64,000 bases of DNA from Ensifer sp. PDNC004 (GTDB lineage: Bacteria > Pseudomonadota > Alphaproteobacteria > Rhizobiales > Rhizobiaceae): contig NZ_CP070353.1 in assembly GCF_016919405.1 (NCBI RefSeq), positions 248,001 through 312,000 on the forward strand, read 5' to 3'. The translations under genes were made by a program, and so were the position numbers. Positions 1 to 8,585 of the stretch are shown here, one piece after another. The notes below the pieces were generated by a model, which saw only the letters and a program-made list of their open reading frames with translations, did no database searches and had not been told where the DNA came from. Every line of letters begins with the position of its first letter. The first letter of the stretch is position 1.

Positions 1-932
1 GTTCCGTTTCGGTCGGCATCATCTCGGCGCGCGGCCGCAACATCAACGCCGGTCCCTATGACAATTTCATCCAGACGGACGCAGCGATCAACCGCGGCAA
101 TTCCGGCGGACCGCTGTTCAACATGGCCGGCGAAGTGATCGGCATCAACACGGCGATCATCTCGCCGACGGGCGGTTCGATCGGCATCGGCTTCTCCGTG
201 CCGACCGAACTTGCCGCCAATGTGGTGCTGCAGCTCAAGGACTTCGGCGAGACGCGGCGCGGCTGGCTCGGCGTGCGGGTCCAGCCGGTGAACGACGATA
301 TCGCCGAGAGCCTGAAGATGGACGCGCCGCGCGGCGCGCTCGTCTCCGGCATCATCGAGGGCGGGCCGATTACGCACGGCGAGATCAAGGCCGGCGACGT
401 CATCGTCAAATTCGATGGCCATGATGTCGGCGAGGTGCGCGACCTGAAACGCGTGGTCGCCGAAAGCCCCGTCGGCAAGGCGGTCGATGTGGTGGTGATC
501 CGCGACGGCAAGGAACAGACAGTCAAGGTGACGCTCGGACGCCTCGAGGATGGCGCGCTTGCAAGTGCTGACGCGGCAAACGGCGACGAGGGGGCGAAGC
601 CCGACAAGCCGGAGGCTGCACCGCTTCCAGCGACCGATGTCGTGCTCGGCATGAAGCTTGCGACACTCAACGAAGAGGCGCGCAAGAAATACGGCATTGC
701 CGAAGACATCGACGGCGTCGTGATCACCGAGGTGACACCGAATTCGGTTGCGGCAGAGCGGCGCGTGGAGCCGGGCGACGTCATCGTCGAGGTCGGTCAG
801 GAGGCGATGGAGACGCCCGCCGACGTGGTCGATCGGGTCGAGGAGCTGAAATCCAGCGGCCGCCGCCACGCGCAACTGTTGCTCTCCAACAAGACTGGCG
901 AACTGCGCTTCGTCAGTGTCAGGGTGGAATAG
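1..932 (+). CDS. degP: DegP/HtrA-family periplasmic serine protease, 3' part (5' end outside window)
   Basis: Partial gene, open in frame 3 from the window edge. HtrA/DegP proteases degrade or refold misfolded envelope proteins in the periplasm. The visible part contains the catalytic serine motif GNSGGPLF (Ser codon at 102-104), followed by a first PDZ domain (about 230-530) and a second (about 640-930), with a low-complexity acidic/Ala-rich linker between them (about 560-620). The two-PDZ layout fits DegP/DegQ rather than single-PDZ DegS. The catalytic His and Asp and any signal peptide lie upstream of the window. An internal ATG at 123 follows the serine motif and is not the real start. 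The paralogue identity (degP1, degQ or similar) cannot be fixed from this part. Confidence 0.95.
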   Translation, partial: SVSVGIISARGRNINAGPYDNFIQTDAAINRGNSGGPLFNMAGEVIGINTAIISPTGGSIGIGFSVPTELAANVVLQLKDFGETRRGWLGVRVQPVNDDIAESLKMDAPRGALVSGIIEGGPITHGEIKAGDVIVKFDGHDVGEVRDLKRVVAESPVGKAVDVVVIRDGKEQTVKVTLGRLEDGALASADAANGDEGAKPDKPEAAPLPATDVVLGMKLATLNEEARKKYGIAEDIDGVVITEVTPNSVAAERRVEPGDVIVEVGQEAMETPADVVDRVEELKSSGRRHAQLLLSNKTGELRFVSVRVE

Positions 933-1129
933 GCGTGTCGCGCCTTCCCTGATCCTGCGGCATCGGATCGATGCCGCAGCACCGCTTCGGTCGAGGCCGA
1001 TTGTCTGAGTCTTTTCAGTGGTATCGCCTCTGGGGCTGAGAGGCTGAATCCACGTCCTCAGGTTTTGATTCAAGGCTGCGCTCCGCTCGACGGGCCGCAG
1101 TGCGCTTGTAATGGGTATCAGGCTCAGCC

Positions 1130-1330
1130 CCTCATTTTGCTGCCGGGACCTTCTCCCCGCTTGCGGGAAGAAGGGACGTTGCCGCACCCGCTCGAAGACC
1201 TGCGCCATCCCCTTACAACACTCCTTGGGCGATCCCGTGACTTCTCAGACCGTGCCGCAGCAGAGCGTTCGCGGTGGCGCACCTTTCCTCTCCCGTCGGC
1301 GGGGAGAGGGCTAGGCTGAAGGGGCATTCC
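1130..1330. repeat. Rhizobial intergenic palindromic repeat (RIME-like), two copies
   Basis: The 420-base spacer after degP holds two copies of a repeat seen elsewhere in this window. One is a CTTCTCCCCGC-TTGCGGGAAGAAGG palindrome near 1150-1175. The other is a CTCTCCCGTCGGCGGGGAGAG palindrome near 1289-1310, with a GGCTAGGCTGAAGGGGC tail. They resemble the rhizobial intergenic mosaic elements described in the literature; the family name is from memory. Nothing else is recognisable in 933-1353. Confidence 0.6.
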
Positions 1331-1353
1331 CGAAGCGGTGAGGTGCCTTTCCT

Positions 1354-1458
1354 TCAGCAGTCGTTGCTCGCTTGCGTGGGGTGCGGGCCCGACTTGCCTG
1401 CCGGCTGGAAGGTCATCAGCCTGAGAGCTTCGAACAGAATTTCGATGATCATATGCAT
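1354..1458 (-). CDS. Small ORF, 34 codons, divergent from LysR gene
   Basis: This unannotated-size ORF begins MHMIIEILFEALRLMTF and ends ASNDC. It has a near-perfect Shine-Dalgarno AGGAGGTG, seven bases before the ATG. Its start is 92 bases from the divergent LysR gene at 1551, the usual position of a LysR target. The N-terminal 17 residues could form an amphipathic helix, while the second half is polar and low in complexity and runs into the repeat-rich spacer. I do not recognise a family. The ribosome-binding site is the main argument for translation, and the C-terminal half could be fortuitous. Confidence 0.45.
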   Translation of the reverse strand: MHMIIEILFEALRLMTFQPAGKSGPHPTQASNDC

Positions 1459-1550
1459 TGCCGCACCTCCTTTCCTGCAAGCATTTCACTCCACTTGCCG
1501 GCATCCCTCAAACGAGTTTACAGTCGTCTTCAGATAACTTGAGGTTATGC

Positions 1551-2456
1551 ATGAAGCGTGGACGACTGCCCCTGACGGCGTTGCGGAGTTTCGAGGCGGC
1601 CGGGCGGCTGGAGAGTTTTACACTGGCTGCCGCCGAGCTCTTCGTTTCGCAGGCGGCGATCAGCCGCCAAGTGCGGGAACTCGAGGAACTGGTTGGCCGG
1701 CCGCTGTTTGAGCGGCACCACCGCAGTGTACGCCTGACGGCCGACGGCCGCACGCTGCTTGCCACGCTGACGTCGGCCTTTGACATGGTCAGCGAAGGCC
1801 TTGACGCGCTTTCCGGACGAGGGCTGTCGCAGACGCTGAGGGTCAGCGCCGAGCCGTCCTTTGCCGGCTGCTGGCTCGTGCCGCACCTTCAGGAGTTCCA
1901 GCGGCAGCACCCGGACATCGATCTGGTGATCGATGCCGATCCGCGACTTGCCGAGTTTCGCAGCGGCGAGGCCGACATCGCCATCCGCCACAGCCTGGCC
2001 TCGGAACGCTGGCCGCGGGTCGAGGCGCGACCGCTCGCGCGCGTGCAGATGATCCCGGTGATCGCGCCGGCACTTGCCACGGCCGGCCGGCCGCTCGACC
2101 GGCCAGAGGACCTTTTGCAGCATGCGCTTCTGCACGAGGACAACCGTGCGCTCTGGGAGCAATGGTTCGCAGCCGCGGGCGTGGCTCCGGTCAAGCTGGA
2201 GCGTGGCGCCATCTTTGCCGATGGCGCGATGGTGCTGCAGGCGACCGTCAGGGGCAGCGGCGTCGGCCTGATCGACCGTGACCACGCGCTCGATGATCTC
2301 GCGGCCGGAAGGCTGATCCAGCCGTTCAACGTCACCGTGCCCTACGGCGCATTCTTTCTGGTGACGCGACGCTTCGAGGCGTTGTCGCAGGCGGCGCGGG
2401 CTTTTGTCGACTGGGTCGAGCGAAGCTATCCGGGGGCGGGGCGGCAGCCACGGTAA
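1551..2456 (+). CDS. LysR-family transcriptional regulator (GcvA-like)
   Basis: The 301-residue length is typical for LysR. The N-terminal winged helix-turn-helix covers about residues 4-64 (LTALRSFEAAGRLESFTLAA, then SQAAISRQVRELE), followed by the periplasmic-binding-protein-like effector domain (about 90-295). The N-terminus starting LPLTALRSFEAA groups it with the GcvA-like branch. The ATG at 1551 is preferred because the motif begins a few residues later; an upstream in-frame ATG at 1458 adds a non-conserved extension. It diverges from the 34-codon ORF at 1354-1458, which may be its target. The effector is unknown. Confidence 0.9.
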   Translation: MKRGRLPLTALRSFEAAGRLESFTLAAAELFVSQAAISRQVRELEELVGRPLFERHHRSVRLTADGRTLLATLTSAFDMVSEGLDALSGRGLSQTLRVSAEPSFAGCWLVPHLQEFQRQHPDIDLVIDADPRLAEFRSGEADIAIRHSLASERWPRVEARPLARVQMIPVIAPALATAGRPLDRPEDLLQHALLHEDNRALWEQWFAAAGVAPVKLERGAIFADGAMVLQATVRGSGVGLIDRDHALDDLAAGRLIQPFNVTVPYGAFFLVTRRFEALSQAARAFVDWVERSYPGAGRQPR

Positions 2457-2473
2457 GCGCCGGCGTCTGCCAC

Positions 2474-2535
2474 TGGCGTCTCTCCCTCGGCTTGCGGGGA
2501 GACATGGCCGGCAGGGCAGTGAGGGGCACGCTCGA
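2474..2535. repeat. RIME-like palindromic repeat
   Basis: A CTCTCCCTCGGCTTGCGGGGAGA palindrome is followed by GGCCGGCAGGGCAGTGAGGGG. This is the same two-part layout as the copies near 15405, 22440 and 40570. It lies between the convergent lysR and GNAT genes and could also act as a weak bidirectional stem-loop. Confidence 0.6.
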
Positions 2536-2545
2536 AAGCGGCGGC

Positions 2546-3121
2546 TTACGTCCCAGCCTTTGAACGGTGCGCGCGCCATTCCTCGGCGCTGATGGCGTAA
2601 AGCACATGCCGGACCAGCGCCGGCTGGTCGGTTGGAACGCGGGGGTGATCGAAGTCGCGGCTTGGGTCGCGGTGCATGCCGATCCGTTGCATCACGGCGG
2701 TCGAGCGGGTGTTGGCGGGAACCGCGAAGGAGACGACCTCGCTCAAGCCCCTGTCCTCGAAGCCATAGCGCAGCAGCGCGCTGGCCGCTTCGGTGACATA
2801 GCTCTTGCCCCAAAAGAGCGTTGCCAGCCGCCAGCCGATCTCGACCGTTCCCTTGGGCAGGTGCGGCTCCAGATCGGTGAGCGCGAGGCCGCAGAAGCCG
2901 ATCGGTCGGTCGTCGGCCTTGAGCGCCACGGCGAAGAAACCGAAGCCGGTTTCGGCGATACCGCGGCCGACGCGCGCAAAGAGCGCATCTGCCTCTTCGC
3001 GGCTGCGGCGGAAGGGAAAGAACTCCATCACCTTGGGATCGCTGTTGATCGTGAAGAAGAGAGCGCGGTCGCTCTCCTTCCACGTGCGAATGCGAAGCCG
3101 CTCGGTCTCGGAAATGATCAT
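2546..3121 (-). CDS. GNAT-family N-acetyltransferase (RimJ/RimL-like)
   Basis: The 191-residue protein opens with ETERLRIRTWKESD, the classic first strand of RimJ/RimL-type acetyltransferases. It keeps the family pattern IGFCGL ... VEIGWRL ... GKSYVTEAASALL (acetyl-CoA loop region) ... VPANTRSTAVMQRIGM, the conserved N-x-x-S helix. Such enzymes acetylate N-terminal or small-molecule amines in the cytoplasm; the substrate here is unknown. Its ATG overlaps the serB stop as ATGA (3118-3121), so it is probably translationally coupled as the second gene of a serB operon. Confidence 0.88.
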   Translation of the reverse strand: MIISETERLRIRTWKESDRALFFTINSDPKVMEFFPFRRSREEADALFARVGRGIAETGFGFFAVALKADDRPIGFCGLALTDLEPHLPKGTVEIGWRLATLFWGKSYVTEAASALLRYGFEDRGLSEVVSFAVPANTRSTAVMQRIGMHRDPSRDFDHPRVPTDQPALVRHVLYAISAEEWRAHRSKAGT

Positions 3122-4005
3122 CCGGCGAAATCCGTCTTGCGATAGCCCTGCAGGTAGAGAAGGGCGGTCAGGTCGCCGTGGTCGATGCGTACCTTCGCCT
3201 GCTCGGCGACCACGGGCTTGGCGTGCAGCGCCACGCCGGTGCCGGCAAGCTGGATCATGCCGAGATCGTTGGCGCCGTCGCCGACGGCAAGCGCATCGTC
3301 GGTGGAGATTCCGAGGCGGTCTGCGATCTCGACCAGCGAGTCGACCTTGGCCTGCTTGCCGAGGATGGGATCGGCGACTTCGCCGGTGAGGATCCCGTCT
3401 TCGGCGATCAGCGTATTGGCGCGGTTCTCGTCAAAGCCGAGCATCTCGGCGATCGGGCCGGTGAAAACGGTGAAGCCGCCGGAAACGAGCGCTGTGTAAT
3501 GGCCCTTGCTCTTCATCGTCGCGATCAGTTGTTTTCCGCCCGGGGTCAGCGTGATGCGCCTGGCGATGACCTCGTCGACGACGCCGAGCGGCAGGCCCTT
3601 CAGCAGGGCGACGCGTTCGATCAGGGCCGGCTCGAAGGCTATCTCGCCGTTCATGGCGCGGGCGGTGATCGCTGCCACCTTGTCTTTCAGGCCGACTTCT
3701 GCGGCGAGTTCGTCGATGCATTCCTGGCCGATCATGGTCGAATCCATGTCGGCGATGAGCAGCTTCTTGCGGCGGCTCTCGGCCTCCTGCACGGCGACAT
3801 CGACCGGCGCATCGCCGATCACGGCGCGCAGCAGGGCTTCGGCCGCATCCGGATCGGTGCCGTCGGTCAGCGCGATATCACAGGCGATGCCATCGGCGAG
3901 CCAATAGAGGCCGGATGCCTTGACGGCGTCAGCGGCGGCTTCCGCCAGTGCTGGCGTCAGAACAGGATTTGACGGATTGGCGATAAGCGTGGCAACGAGA
4001 GCCAT
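3118..4005 (-). CDS. serB: Phosphoserine phosphatase SerB
   Basis: SerB catalyses the last step of serine synthesis, hydrolysis of O-phospho-L-serine in the cytoplasm. The HAD nucleophile motif is DMDST at residues 86-90. Motif II is LVSGGF, and the C-terminal metal motif is GDGANDLGM. The N-terminal 75 residues form the small regulatory domain seen in alphaproteobacterial SerB. The chosen start gives MALVATLIANPSNPVLT (295 residues); a longer frame reaching 4131 adds an unconserved extension over miaA. The start codon overlaps that of the divergent miaA on the opposite strand within CCATGG (4002-4007). It is coupled downstream to a GNAT gene. Confidence 0.96.
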   Translation of the reverse strand: MALVATLIANPSNPVLTPALAEAAADAVKASGLYWLADGIACDIALTDGTDPDAAEALLRAVIGDAPVDVAVQEAESRRKKLLIADMDSTMIGQECIDELAAEVGLKDKVAAITARAMNGEIAFEPALIERVALLKGLPLGVVDEVIARRITLTPGGKQLIATMKSKGHYTALVSGGFTVFTGPIAEMLGFDENRANTLIAEDGILTGEVADPILGKQAKVDSLVEIADRLGISTDDALAVGDGANDLGMIQLAGTGVALHAKPVVAEQAKVRIDHGDLTALLYLQGYRKTDFAG

Positions 4006-4915
4006 GGACAACAACCTTGATACCGAGAGCGACGCGATCCTGATAACCGGGCCGACCGCCAGCGGCAAGTCTGCGCTTGCCGTCGAACTGGCGCGGCGAC
4101 ACGGCGGTGTGGTCGTCAATGCCGACAGCATGCAGGTCTATGACACGCTGCGGCTTTTGACGGCGCGGCCGGACGAGGCCGACATGGGTGGCATCGAGCA
4201 CTGTCTTTACGGCCATGTGCCGGCAGCGTCGGCCTATTCCACCGGCGCCTGGGCGCGCGAGGCGCAGGCTCTGGTCGCGCGGCTGAAGGGCGAGGGGCGC
4301 TTGCCGGTCTTCGTTGGCGGCACGGGGCTTTATTTCAAGGCGCTGACCGGGGGGCTCTCGGATATGCCGGAAATCCCGGCAGCAATCCGGGAAAGGCTTC
4401 GCGAGCGGCTGAAGGCGGAAGGGCCGGAGGCGCTTTATCGCGACCTTCAAGCCAGGGATCCGGAAACGGCGGCGACGCTGAAGCCCGGCGACGGCCAGCG
4501 GATCGTGCGGGCGCTCGAAGTGGTGGAGGCGACCGGCAAGCCGATCCGTTTCTTCCAGCAGCAGACCGGGCCTGTCATCGTCGATCCGGACCGGGCCAAG
4601 AAATATGTGGTGCTGCCGGAGCGAAAGCTCCTGCACGATCGCATCAACCGGCGCTTTCAGTTGATGCTTGCCGGCGGCGCAATCGACGAGGTCAAGGCCC
4701 TGCTTTCCCTCCAGCTGCCGCCGGAAATGCCTGTTACGAAGGCGATCGGCGTCAGCCAGATCGCAGCCCTTCTGAAGGGCGAACTCGACGAGGCCGAGGT
4801 GATCGAGATGGGCGCTGCGGCCACGCGGCAATATGCCAAGCGGCAGATGACCTGGTTCCGCAACCAGCTCGACGACAGCTGGCAGCGGATCGCCAGCGCC
4901 GACGAGGTGCTTTGA
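4004..4915 (+). CDS. miaA: tRNA dimethylallyltransferase MiaA
   Basis: MiaA transfers a dimethylallyl group to A37 of tRNAs that read UNN codons. The P-loop GPTASGKS lies at residues 16-23, followed by NADSMQVYD and the family motif VGGTGLYFKAL. The C-terminal AATRQYAKRQMTWFRNQ helix binds tRNA. The length of 303 residues is typical. The P-loop is so close to the N-terminus that the start must be at or before 4004; TTG (3977) and GTG (3989) are in-frame alternatives inside serB. Its promoter must lie within serB coding sequence. No strong ribosome-binding site precedes 4004. Confidence 0.96.
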   Translation: MDNNLDTESDAILITGPTASGKSALAVELARRHGGVVVNADSMQVYDTLRLLTARPDEADMGGIEHCLYGHVPAASAYSTGAWAREAQALVARLKGEGRLPVFVGGTGLYFKALTGGLSDMPEIPAAIRERLRERLKAEGPEALYRDLQARDPETAATLKPGDGQRIVRALEVVEATGKPIRFFQQQTGPVIVDPDRAKKYVVLPERKLLHDRINRRFQLMLAGGAIDEVKALLSLQLPPEMPVTKAIGVSQIAALLKGELDEAEVIEMGAAATRQYAKRQMTWFRNQLDDSWQRIASADEVL

Positions 4916-4934
4916 CGAGTGCTGCTGGTGCCGA

Positions 4935-5336
4935 TCAGTCGGCGAGGTTCAGCTGCCAGGACACGCCGAAGCGGTCGTTGACCCAGCTGAAACGCTGGCT
5001 GAAGCCGTAATTGCCGAGCGGCATCAACACCGCTCCGCCTTCGGCGAGGATGCCTGAAAGCGTGATGATCTCGTCCTCGCTCTGGCATTCGACGAAGAAG
5101 GAAAAGGACGGGGTGAAATCGAAGGCGTGCCTGACCGGGCTGTCGATGCATTTGACCCGCTGCGCGCCGAGCCGGAAGAGCGCCACCTTGACGCTGCCTT
5201 CGGGACCTTGCTCGTCCGGGCCATAGCGCTCGACTTCCAGCACCTCGGCATTCGGAAACAGCGAGACGTAGAAGGCCATGGCGGCGTCGGCGACGCCACC
5301 CTGGAACATCAGGAAAGGGGTGATGCTTGTGACCAT
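4935..5336 (-). CDS. VOC-superfamily protein, PhnB-like
   Basis: A 133-residue single-domain protein of the vicinal oxygen chelate fold. It begins ITPFLMFQGGVADAAMAFY and ends SQRFSWVNDRFGVSWQL, the pattern of the PhnB / 3-demethylubiquinone-9 3-methyltransferase-like family. The function of these proteins is generally unknown; the name PhnB does not imply a phosphonate role. It is convergent with miaA, with only 19 bases between the stops. The start has a plausible upstream GGGAGCGCGCC. Confidence 0.85.
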   Translation of the reverse strand: MVTSITPFLMFQGGVADAAMAFYVSLFPNAEVLEVERYGPDEQGPEGSVKVALFRLGAQRVKCIDSPVRHAFDFTPSFSFFVECQSEDEIITLSGILAEGGAVLMPLGNYGFSQRFSWVNDRFGVSWQLNLAD

Positions 5337-5454
5337 GGCGCGCTCCCGTTATCGTCGGCCGCTCGACAGCCTCTTGAGCGATACTACCCCAAGGTGTCGC
5401 CACGACAACGGGTGGCTTGCCCGATTGTTCCCACGTTGCTCCTGACCGTCGTCG

Positions 5455-5822
5455 TCACGCCAAGAGCGGCCACAGCACCAGTCCGATCGCGATGATGCTG
5501 GTCGCAAACAGGGCCGAGCGCAGCACGGGGATGCCGATCGCATAGGCGAGCCGAGCCGAAAGCCAGACGATCGCACCGAGTTCCGTCGTCGCGTCGTTTG
5601 CGCCGGTGATTTCGACCGCCAGCAGCGCGGACGCCGCGAAGGGAAAAGTCTCGAGAAAATTTGCCTGCGCGCGTTTCAGCCGGCCGACCAGGGGCGTTGG
5701 TGGCGGCACGGCCGCTTCCCGTGAGGAGAGCGACCAGGCGAGCCCATGCTGGCGGGTCTGGAGTTGCGCCGCGAGAAAACCTGGACGATGCCGAAGACGC
5801 AGTCGAGCGCCAGAACGGTCAT
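5455..5822 (-). pseudogene. MAPEG-family membrane protein, frameshifted
   Basis: Two reading frames together spell a MAPEG-type protein. Residues MTVLALDCVFGIVQV are read from 5822. The rest (FLAAQLQTRQHGLAWSLSS, then RLKRAQANFLETFPFAASA to VLWPLLA) is read one frame over, to 5455. The shift maps to a TTTT run (AAAA at about 5776-5779 on the plus strand), where one extra T would restore a protein of about 120 residues with four membrane spans. The ATG overlaps the preceding remnant's TGA (5819-5822). It could be a sequencing error in the homopolymer, but the adjacent gene is also broken. Confidence 0.7.
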
Positions 5823-6167
5823 CTCCGTGCTTGCATGACGAGCGATGCCACGACGAGATCGAAGTCGCCGTCGCCGAACGTCAGGGGTTCGCTCAGATCG
5901 GCCAGCAGCAATCGCGCATGGCCTTCGAGGCGACGCCGGGCGATTTCCAGCAGTCCGGCGCTGCGGTCGATGCCCGTCACCGTGGCGCGGCGCGCGATGA
6001 GCGCTGCCGCATGCGCCCTGCCGCCGCAGCCGGCGTCGAGCACCCGAAGGCGGGCGACGTCGCCGGCGAGACAGGGTCGCCGGCCGCTCGTAATAGGCGT
6101 TCCAGGCATTGTTTTCATTGTCGGCATCATAGTCTGCCGCAAAGGCGTCGTCGTCGTTCTCAGACAA
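5819..6167 (-). pseudogene. SAM-dependent methyltransferase remnant, frameshifted and truncated
   Basis: A TTG start at 6167 with a good GAGGA site gives MSENDDDAFAADYDADNENN and then AWNAYYERPATLS. The frame then shifts near 6075-6085, and the class I methyltransferase core continues in another frame: RVLDAGCGGRAHAAALIA, TVTGIDRSAGLLEIARRRL and FDLVVASLVM. It stops abruptly at 5819 where about 100 more residues would be expected. Both the frameshift and the missing C-terminal part argue for a true pseudogene. It formed an operon with the MAPEG remnant. Confidence 0.75.
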
Positions 6168-6299
6168 GATTGTTCCTCTGCGGCTCGCCGGAAAGCGCCA
6201 TTCGGCTGTCGAAGCGATTGAAATAACTATCTTATCGGCCGGTGCCGCGATCGGGCAAGACCGAATGTGCGGTGCTGCCTGGTCGGCCGGTGCCGTGAA

Positions 6300-8330
6300 C
6301 TATGGCTTGCGGATGATGCTGCCGAGCGGGCGCTTCAACAGGCTTTCGCGAAGCGAGCCTTGGCGCGGGCGCTCGCCGGGCGTCGGGTCCGGGCGGCGTT
6401 GGTCGGCGGCGGGCGGCTCGTTCAGGAGCTGCTGGCGGATCTGGTTGAAGCGCTCCAGTTCCGGGTTGACGGGGGCAGGCGCGCGCGGAAGCATGTCCGG
6501 ACGATAGGGCTCGATTTCGACCTGTGGCTCGCTGAGCCCCTGTTGCGGCTTGGTTTCTGCCGTGGCGCCCAGTTCCGCTTCCCAGCGCTGCTCTTCGCTG
6601 GCGGTCTGTGCAGCGATGTAGCTCTGCTGGAAGTTCGAAATATCCGGCCCGTTGATGGCGCGCATACGGCTGACGATCGCGCGCAGGTCGACGGTCGGCG
6701 GATGGTCCTCGTCGATGCGGTCGATGATCCCGTGGGCGCGCGGCAGGCGCTCCTCGGCAATGCGGGAGAACCGCATGCGCATCGGCACGGCGACAGCCTC
6801 ACCGAACGCGATCGCCTCGCCGTTGCCGATCGAGGAAATGAAGCTGGTGGTTGAGGTCGATGAGTTCGGAATGGCCGAGCGGATGATGTCCTGGTCGCGG
6901 TCGTTGGCAAGCCGCATGGCAAAGACCGTCGAGCACTGCGACAGGATCGTCGGATCGAGTTCGCCGGGGCGCTGGGTGATGATGCCGAGCGACACGCCGT
7001 ATTTGCGGCCCTCCTTGGCGATGCGGGCGATCGCCTGCCGGGTCGGTAGAAAGCCGAGCGACGGATCGGCCGGCACGTAGCGGTGCGCCTCTTCGCAGAC
7101 GACGAGCATATGGATGCCGCCATTGCTCCAGAGGCCGATTTCAAACGCCATGCGGCAAAGCACTGAGGCAACGGAGTTGACGACTTCCGAGGGGATGCCG
7201 GCCAGCTGGAAGGTGGCGATCGGCCGGCCGTCGCCGGGAATGCGGAACACCCGGGCGATCGTGTCCTGGATCGTGTCGGTGATCGTGTTCGAGGAGAACA
7301 TGAAATGATAGCGCGGATCGTTGATCGCCGAGACGATCTTGACCTTGAGCGAGCGCAGATGCGGCTTGTCGTTGCGCCCTTCGAGCCGGCCGATGCGCTC
7401 GTCGATCAGCGCGAGCAGGTCGGCGATGCGGTAGGGCACCGGCGTGTCGGCGGTGATCGAGCTCTTTTCGGTCTGTCGGCGCACGATGCCGTCGCCGCCA
7501 CCGCCACGGAAGGCCTTCTTCGCCTCGGGGATGATGTCGCGCAGGATGTCGAGTTCGTCCGGCGGCGCCGGGCGGCCGCGGAAGATCACCTCGGCGAACT
7601 CCTCAAGCCGGAAGAACCAGAAGGGCAGGTCGAGCGTATCGGTGTCGATGACGACGGCCAGGTCGGGGAAGGCGGCGGCGAATTCGTTGTGCGGGTCGAG
7701 GATCAGCACGCGCAGCTTCGGATCGGCAATGATCGCCTTGTTGAGCAGCAGCGTCACCGCGGTCGACTTGCCGACGCCGGTCGTGCCGACGATGGCGAAA
7801 TGCTTGGCGAGCATCGAGGGCACATGGATCGTCGCGTCGAGGCTCTCGTCCTGGGTCAGCTTGCCGATGATGCAGCTGTCGTTGCGGCCGGAATCGTAGA
7901 TGCGCGCGAGGTCGGCGGCGCGGATGCGGTGGGCGATGGCGCCGAGATAGGGGTATTGGCTGATGCCGGCGGAAAACTCTTCGCGACCGTCGGGTCCCCT
8001 GTGGACCTCGCCCATCAGCTCGACCTCGATGCGGAAGGTGTTGTTGGCCTCTTCGCCCCACTCGCTGGAGGCTGTCTGCATCGAATAGACCAGCGCTACC
8101 ACGCGGTTCCTGCCGACGGAAATGGAGATCAGCCGGCCGACGGACCAGAGCTCGGTGAGTGACGTCTCGCCGCTTTCAGCAATGGCGGCGATCGTGGCGC
8201 GCGCGCCGTTGCAGGCAACCACCCGTCCGAGGAAACGGTTGCCAGGCTTCAGGCCGTCACGGCGATCCTGCTCTCCGGCACGGATCGAGGAATGAAGTTC
8301 ATTGTTCAGCAACGCGAGAAACCCCGGCAA
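6300..8330 (-). CDS. HerA-like ATPase (DUF87), standalone
   Basis: The 676-residue FtsK/HerA-clade ATPase has an N-terminal HAS-barrel-like region (about 25-140), Walker A GTTGVGKST (about residues 175-190) and the DPHNEF segment. The Walker B-type strand is LVVCEEAHRYVP, followed by a conserved ITQRP sensor region. HerA proteins form hexameric DNA translocases, which in archaea work with NurA in end resection; bacterial homologues also occur in defence modules. No nuclease, NurA, SIR2 or DUF4297 partner is adjacent here. The C-terminal 60 residues are Pro/Arg-rich and probably disordered. The start is probably TTG at 8330 but is uncertain because no ATG is suitably placed. Confidence 0.85.
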   Translation of the reverse strand: MPGFLALLNNELHSSIRAGEQDRRDGLKPGNRFLGRVVACNGARATIAAIAESGETSLTELWSVGRLISISVGRNRVVALVYSMQTASSEWGEEANNTFRIEVELMGEVHRGPDGREEFSAGISQYPYLGAIAHRIRAADLARIYDSGRNDSCIIGKLTQDESLDATIHVPSMLAKHFAIVGTTGVGKSTAVTLLLNKAIIADPKLRVLILDPHNEFAAAFPDLAVVIDTDTLDLPFWFFRLEEFAEVIFRGRPAPPDELDILRDIIPEAKKAFRGGGGDGIVRRQTEKSSITADTPVPYRIADLLALIDERIGRLEGRNDKPHLRSLKVKIVSAINDPRYHFMFSSNTITDTIQDTIARVFRIPGDGRPIATFQLAGIPSEVVNSVASVLCRMAFEIGLWSNGGIHMLVVCEEAHRYVPADPSLGFLPTRQAIARIAKEGRKYGVSLGIITQRPGELDPTILSQCSTVFAMRLANDRDQDIIRSAIPNSSTSTTSFISSIGNGEAIAFGEAVAVPMRMRFSRIAEERLPRAHGIIDRIDEDHPPTVDLRAIVSRMRAINGPDISNFQQSYIAAQTASEEQRWEAELGATAETKPQQGLSEPQVEIEPYRPDMLPRAPAPVNPELERFNQIRQQLLNEPPAADQRRPDPTPGERPRQGSLRESLLKRPLGSIIRKP

Positions 8331-8585
8331 TACGGCGCTTCATGTTAGCCAAGGGGATTTAATAAGTGGTTTCGCTGGGTTTGCCCCGTGAAAGGGCGCT
8401 CACTGCGCTGGAGCGGATCTGAGCGATCCGGCCCGTACTTTCAACGCGCGGCTGCAGGACTTGACGAAAGTCAATGCGGGCTCATGCCGAACGCGGGATA
8501 ATCACAGTGCGTTCGAGCGGCTCGTCTCGCGGACCGGGAGGGCGCTTGGGACTGCGGATGCTCAAGGGGCTAGGGGAAAACGGCC

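Noticed and set aside
4006..4131. N-terminal extension of serB to 4131
   Set aside because: The added 42 residues are Ser/Arg-rich, lie over miaA and do not belong to the SerB family.
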